This document shows positions 16,411 to 18,828 of a DNA stretch of 18,828 nt, one piece after another. A model generated the notes under the pieces. It was not told the DNA's origin. It saw only the letters and a list, made by a program, of their open reading frames with translations, and searched no databases. The translations under genes and the position numbers were made by a program. The DNA comes from CALKHQ01 sp050329975 (lineage in GTDB: Bacteria > Pseudomonadota > Alphaproteobacteria > CALKHQ01). The number at the start of each line of letters is the position of its first letter. Within the stretch, counting starts at the first letter, position 1. The stretch is taken from positions 1-18,828 of the forward strand of contig JBHJOG010000253.1 in assembly GCA_050329975.1 (NCBI GenBank), in the 5' to 3' direction.

Positions 16411-16430
16411 CTCGTTCTCGATGCAATAGG

Positions 16431-16463
16431 ATGTTAAGCTTACCGAATTCTTTCGCAAGTCAA
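16431..16463 (-). promoter_or_regulatory. Candidate promoter of the Flp pilin gene
   Basis: In an AT-rich patch unlike the rest of the window, the minus strand has TTGACTTGCGA followed by TAACAT. TTGCGA and TAACAT are separated by 16 bases, and each matches the sigma-70 consensus at four of six positions. The overlapping TTGACT is the better -35 but would need a 21-base spacer. The location, about 35 bases upstream of the start codon, is reasonable. Confidence 0.35.
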
Positions 16464-16483
16464 ATGCAGCGCGGCAGGCCGGA

Positions 16484-16531
16484 TTTCATTTCGAATTTTG
16501 CGCGTGATCGGCTCATTTTCATTTCAATTTG
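16484..16531. repeat. Near-direct AT-rich repeat between the pilin and TrmN6-like genes
   Basis: TTTCATTTCGAATTTTG at 16484-16500 and TTTCATTTCAATTTG at 16517-16531 are the same motif apart from two single-base differences in length. Their starts are 33 bases apart, about three helical turns. They lie in the divergent region and could be paired regulator sites, or chance in an AT-rich patch. Confidence 0.45.
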
Positions 16532-16602
16532 CTAAGGACTCGTGAAGTCTCTGCTTTGCCGGAGGCCTCGAGGCCGATCGAAGAGGAATCGCGAAGCAAG
16601 CA

Positions 16603-17391
16603 ATGACGGCAAGTGGCGAGGAGGCGAGCGAGGATCTGCTGCTGGGCGGGCGGGTCCGGTTGCGCCAGCCGCGCAGCGGGTACCGGACGGCGATCGATCC
16701 GGTGCTGCTGGCGGCAGCGGTCGAGGCGAAGCATGGCGCGCTGGTCCTGGATGCCGGGCTCGGCGCCGGCGCGGTCTCGCTCTGCCTGCTCGCCCGCCGC
16801 CCGGACCTGCGGGTGATCGGGATCGAAAGCGATCCTGATTCCTGCGCGCTCGCACGGTCCAACGCCGCCGCCAACGGCGTCGCCGACCGGCTGGAGGTGC
16901 GTTGCGGGGCCCTGGAGTCGCTGGCCAAGGCGATGGCGGCCGCCGGCGAGCGGGTCGACGCGGTGGTCACCAACCCGCCGTACCTCACCGCCGCCCAGGC
17001 CGACGCCTCGCCGGAGGCGGGCCGGCAGCGGGCCAATGTGGAATCGGTGTCGCTCGCCGGCTGGATCGCTGCCTGCGCCAGGCCGCTGAGGGCGAAGGGC
17101 ATGATCGTCCTGGTCCACCGGGCGGACCGGCTGGACGACGCGATCCTGGCCCTGCGCTGGGCGGGTTGCGCGGAGATCGCGATCCTGCCGCTGTGGCCGC
17201 GGTCGGGCGAGGACGCCCGCAGGGTGCTGGTCCGGGCGCGCAAGGGAATCGCCGGCACCGCCCGGCTGCTGCCGGGCCTGGTGCTGCACCAGGTCGACGG
17301 CCGCTTCACGCCGGCGGCCGAGGCCATCCTGCGCGACGGCGCCGCCCTCGTCTGGAAAGGCTCGACATTGCCGCCGGACTCCTCATCCTAG
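16603..17391 (+). CDS. TrmN6/YfiC-like N6-adenine methyltransferase
   Basis: The 262-residue product resembles tRNA1(Val) A37 N6-methyltransferase (TrmN6, YfiC) and other MTS-domain enzymes. VRLRQPRSGYRTAIDPVLLA at 18-37 is the typical N-terminal block. SAM motif I is VLDAGLGAGAVSLCLLARRP (48-67), and VIGIESDPDSCALARSNAAA covers the next strand and helix. VVTNPPYLTA at 121-130 contains the NPPY motif that contacts a target adenine or amino group. The alphaproteobacterial branch is divergent enough that tRNA specificity is inferred rather than shown. ATG 16603 is kept because the conserved block begins soon after; the ribosome site is weak. It diverges from the pilin gene across an AT-rich region and is followed by another methyltransferase 84 bases on. 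Confidence 0.85.
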   Translation: MTASGEEASEDLLLGGRVRLRQPRSGYRTAIDPVLLAAAVEAKHGALVLDAGLGAGAVSLCLLARRPDLRVIGIESDPDSCALARSNAAANGVADRLEVRCGALESLAKAMAAAGERVDAVVTNPPYLTAAQADASPEAGRQRANVESVSLAGWIAACARPLRAKGMIVLVHRADRLDDAILALRWAGCAEIAILPLWPRSGEDARRVLVRARKGIAGTARLLPGLVLHQVDGRFTPAAEAILRDGAALVWKGSTLPPDSSS

Positions 17392-17448
17392 GGCCGTGCC
17401 GGGGAACGGCCGTGCCCGGTTGCGGGTTAGCTGAAGCCACCGGAACAG

Positions 17449-17481
17449 CCTGGATGTGGCCTGGATGTGGCCTGGATGTGG
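17449..17481 (+). repeat. Triple 11-base tandem repeat spanning a start codon
   Basis: CCTGGATGTGG occurs three times in perfect tandem, at 17449-17459, 17460-17470 and 17471-17481. Each copy contains an ATG (17454, 17465, 17476). Since 11 is not a multiple of three, the ATGs fall in all three frames. Only the last opens the methyltransferase gene; the first two open frames of 10 and 11 codons that end within the start of that gene. Confidence 0.92.
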
Positions 17482-18270
17482 AATGACGTCGCCGACCTGA
17501 TCGCCTTCTACCAGAGCCCGCTCGGCCGGGTGGCGCGGCGCATGATCCGGCGCCGCATTCGCGAGCTGTGGCCGAATGTCGCCGGCCAAACGGTCGTTGG
17601 CCTGGGCTACGCGACCCCGTTCCTGAGTCCCTTCGTCGGCGAAGCGGTGCGGACGCTCGCCCTGATGCCGCCGCGCCAGGGGGTGCGCCACTGGCCGCGG
17701 CGCGAGCCGGGACTGGTGGCGCTGGCCGACGAGGCGCAGATCCCCTTGCCCGACCAGAGCGTGGACCGGCTGCTGATGGTGCATGCTCTGGAATGTACCG
17801 AGCAGCTGCGCCCGATGATGCGCGAGGCCTGGCGCCTGCTCGCCGACAGCGGCCGGCTGTTGATCGTCGCTCCGAACCGCCGCGGGATCTGGGCGCGGCT
17901 GGAACACACCCCGTTCGGCCACGGCCGCCCATACTCGCTCAGCCAGCTGGCGAAGGTGATGGACGAGACCCTGTTCGCCGCGGTCCGCACCGAGCGCGCG
18001 CTGTTCGTGCCGCCGATTCGGTCGCGGGTGCTGCTGCAATCCGCACCAGCCTGGGAGAAGGTCGGGCATCGCTGGTTCACCCGGGTGAGCGGCGTTGTGC
18101 TGATGGAGGCGTGCAAGGACGCCTACGCGCCGACGCCGCTCGGCGAAGCCGTACGGCAGCCAGCGCTCGCGCCCGTGCTCCAGGGTGCGGCGATCCATGC
18201 TCTGGAAGCCCCGCGGGCTGCCCGGGCAGCGGCTCGGCGGTTCAGCCGGCTGATGTCGCCGGCAGCCTGA
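17476..18270 (+). CDS. Methyltransferase-domain protein of unknown substrate
   Basis: This 264-residue protein has a class I SAM methyltransferase outline with an unusual motif I. The N-terminus MWNDVADLIAFYQSPLGRVA, then RRMIRRRIRELWP, is typical of an alphaproteobacterial family often found near a glyoxalase II gene. The motif I region reads VVGLGYATPFL (about 40-50), without the usual acidic residue and DxGCG core. VDRLLMVHALECTEQLRPMM corresponds to motifs II-III, and SGRLLIVAPNRRGIWARLEH then GHGRPYSLSQL to the later part. ATG 17476 is preferred; GTG 17467 is in frame three codons upstream. Its start lies in the last copy of a triple repeat, with no visible ribosome site. Its end overlaps the convergent ygfZ end by 29 bases. 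Weak SAM binding or a non-catalytic role is possible. Confidence 0.82.
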   Translation: MWNDVADLIAFYQSPLGRVARRMIRRRIRELWPNVAGQTVVGLGYATPFLSPFVGEAVRTLALMPPRQGVRHWPRREPGLVALADEAQIPLPDQSVDRLLMVHALECTEQLRPMMREAWRLLADSGRLLIVAPNRRGIWARLEHTPFGHGRPYSLSQLAKVMDETLFAAVRTERALFVPPIRSRVLLQSAPAWEKVGHRWFTRVSGVVLMEACKDAYAPTPLGEAVRQPALAPVLQGAAIHALEAPRAARAAARRFSRLMSPAA

Positions 18271-18828
18271 CCCAGTCGGGAACCTGCGGCCGCAGGCGCG
18301 CGTCGCCGGCGGTGAGCGGCCCGTCGAGCGCCTCCAGCCGAAGCAGCGCAAGCCCCCTGTCGCCGGCGACCGAGCGCAGGGTGCCGACCGGCTTGCCCTC
18401 GCTCGTGACGTCGGCCTCGGGGCCGGGGGCCGGACCGTCGATCGTCACCGGCAGCAGCCGCTTGCGGATCAGGCCGCGGTAGCGGGTGCGCGCCGTCAGT
18501 TCCTGGCCGATGTAGCAGCCCTTAGCCCAGTCGAGCCCGTTCAGCTCGTCGAAGCCGTTCTCCAGCAGGATCGCTTTCTCCACCGGCAGGTCGCGGCTGC
18601 CGTCGGGGACGCCGGCCGAGATCCGCATCCGGTCCCAGTCCGCGGCCGAGCCCTCGGCCAGGCCGCGGCCCCGCAGCCAGGCCAGGCCCTCGTCGTCCAC
18701 CACCCCGCGCAGGCCCATCGCGGCCAGCCGCGGGTCGCCGTAGAGCACGCCGCCGGGGATGGCGTGGGCGACGCCGGGCGCCAGCGCGAAGCCGAGCGCA
18801 TCCGCCAGTCCCGCCCCATACAGCGCGA
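18242..18828 (-). CDS. ygfZ: YgfZ/GcvT-domain folate-binding protein, 5' end cut by window
   Basis: YgfZ (IBA57-like) proteins use tetrahydrofolate and assist maturation or repair of certain iron-sulfur enzymes. About 195 C-terminal residues are visible; the frame is open to the right edge and the N-terminal portion is missing. The diagnostic YgfZ signature KGCYIGQELTARTRYRG is intact, with its conserved cysteine codon at 18515-18517. Before it comes ISAGVPDGSRDLPVEKAILL, then ENGFDELNGLDWAKG. After it is IRKRLLPVTIDGPAPGPEAD, then GKPVGTLRSVAGDRGLALLR. The TGA stop at 18242-18244 lies inside the 3' end of the convergent methyltransferase gene. GTG 18748 is in frame but internal, since sequence further upstream continues to read as this protein. 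Confidence 0.9.
   Translation of the reverse strand, partial: ALYGAGLADALGFALAPGVAHAIPGGVLYGDPRLAAMGLRGVVDDEGLAWLRGRGLAEGSAADWDRMRISAGVPDGSRDLPVEKAILLENGFDELNGLDWAKGCYIGQELTARTRYRGLIRKRLLPVTIDGPAPGPEADVTSEGKPVGTLRSVAGDRGLALLRLEALDGPLTAGDARLRPQVPDWVRLPATSAG

Noticed and set aside
17394..17414. GGCCGT/ACGGCC repeat between the two right-hand methyltransferase genes as a terminator
   Set aside because: Short stem with no U tail on either strand.

Overview
The window is a dense stretch of housekeeping chromosome from a GC-rich alphaproteobacterium, most likely of the order Rhodospirillales. GC is roughly 70% by eye, not counted. The placement rests on protein flavour and on gene neighbourhoods that recur in that class: rodZ next to ispG, ubiG divergent from lysC with ptsP close by, a parvulin isomerase followed by argJ, GNAT and NUDIX, and comF-grxC-nitrilase with a DUF1178 gene nearby. 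I see no plasmid, phage, IS element, CRISPR array, tRNA or rRNA gene. No gap between genes exceeds about 215 bases.

Layout. Bases 1-2258 (minus) carry rodZ followed by ispG, which runs off the left edge: cell-shape protein and isoprenoid precursor synthesis. Bases 2453-7221 (minus) carry lysC, a nitronate monooxygenase-family gene and ptsP: aspartate-family amino acids, a flavoprotein, and the first enzyme of the nitrogen PTS. ubiG (plus) diverges from lysC at 7436 behind a plausible promoter and a strong ribosome binding site. Bases 8198-11955 (minus) carry a DUF1178 gene, a periplasmic parvulin isomerase, argJ, and one frame encoding a GNAT domain fused to a NUDIX domain. argJ and the fusion overlap by GTGA. 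A small methyltransferase gene (plus) diverges from the DUF1178 gene across a region with a 34-base-period repeat and a hairpin. Bases 12617-14603 (minus) carry comF, grxC and a nitrilase-superfamily gene, tightly spaced. From 14663 rightward come an NDUFAF5/BioC-like methyltransferase and a small exported protein (both plus), a lone Flp-type pilin (minus) with a clear intrinsic terminator, a TrmN6-like methyltransferase and a second orphan methyltransferase (both plus). The window closes with the C-terminal part of a YgfZ-family gene (minus) that overlaps its convergent neighbour.

The genes serve several pathways rather than one system. Five class I SAM-dependent methyltransferases lie within about 11 kb, but they are scattered singletons. 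I found no convincing new multi-gene system. The more interesting signals are small: a triple 11-base repeat that places ATGs in all three frames at one gene's start, a possible internal start for an aspartokinase regulatory subunit, the GNAT-NUDIX fusion, and repeat or hairpin structures in several intergenic regions.
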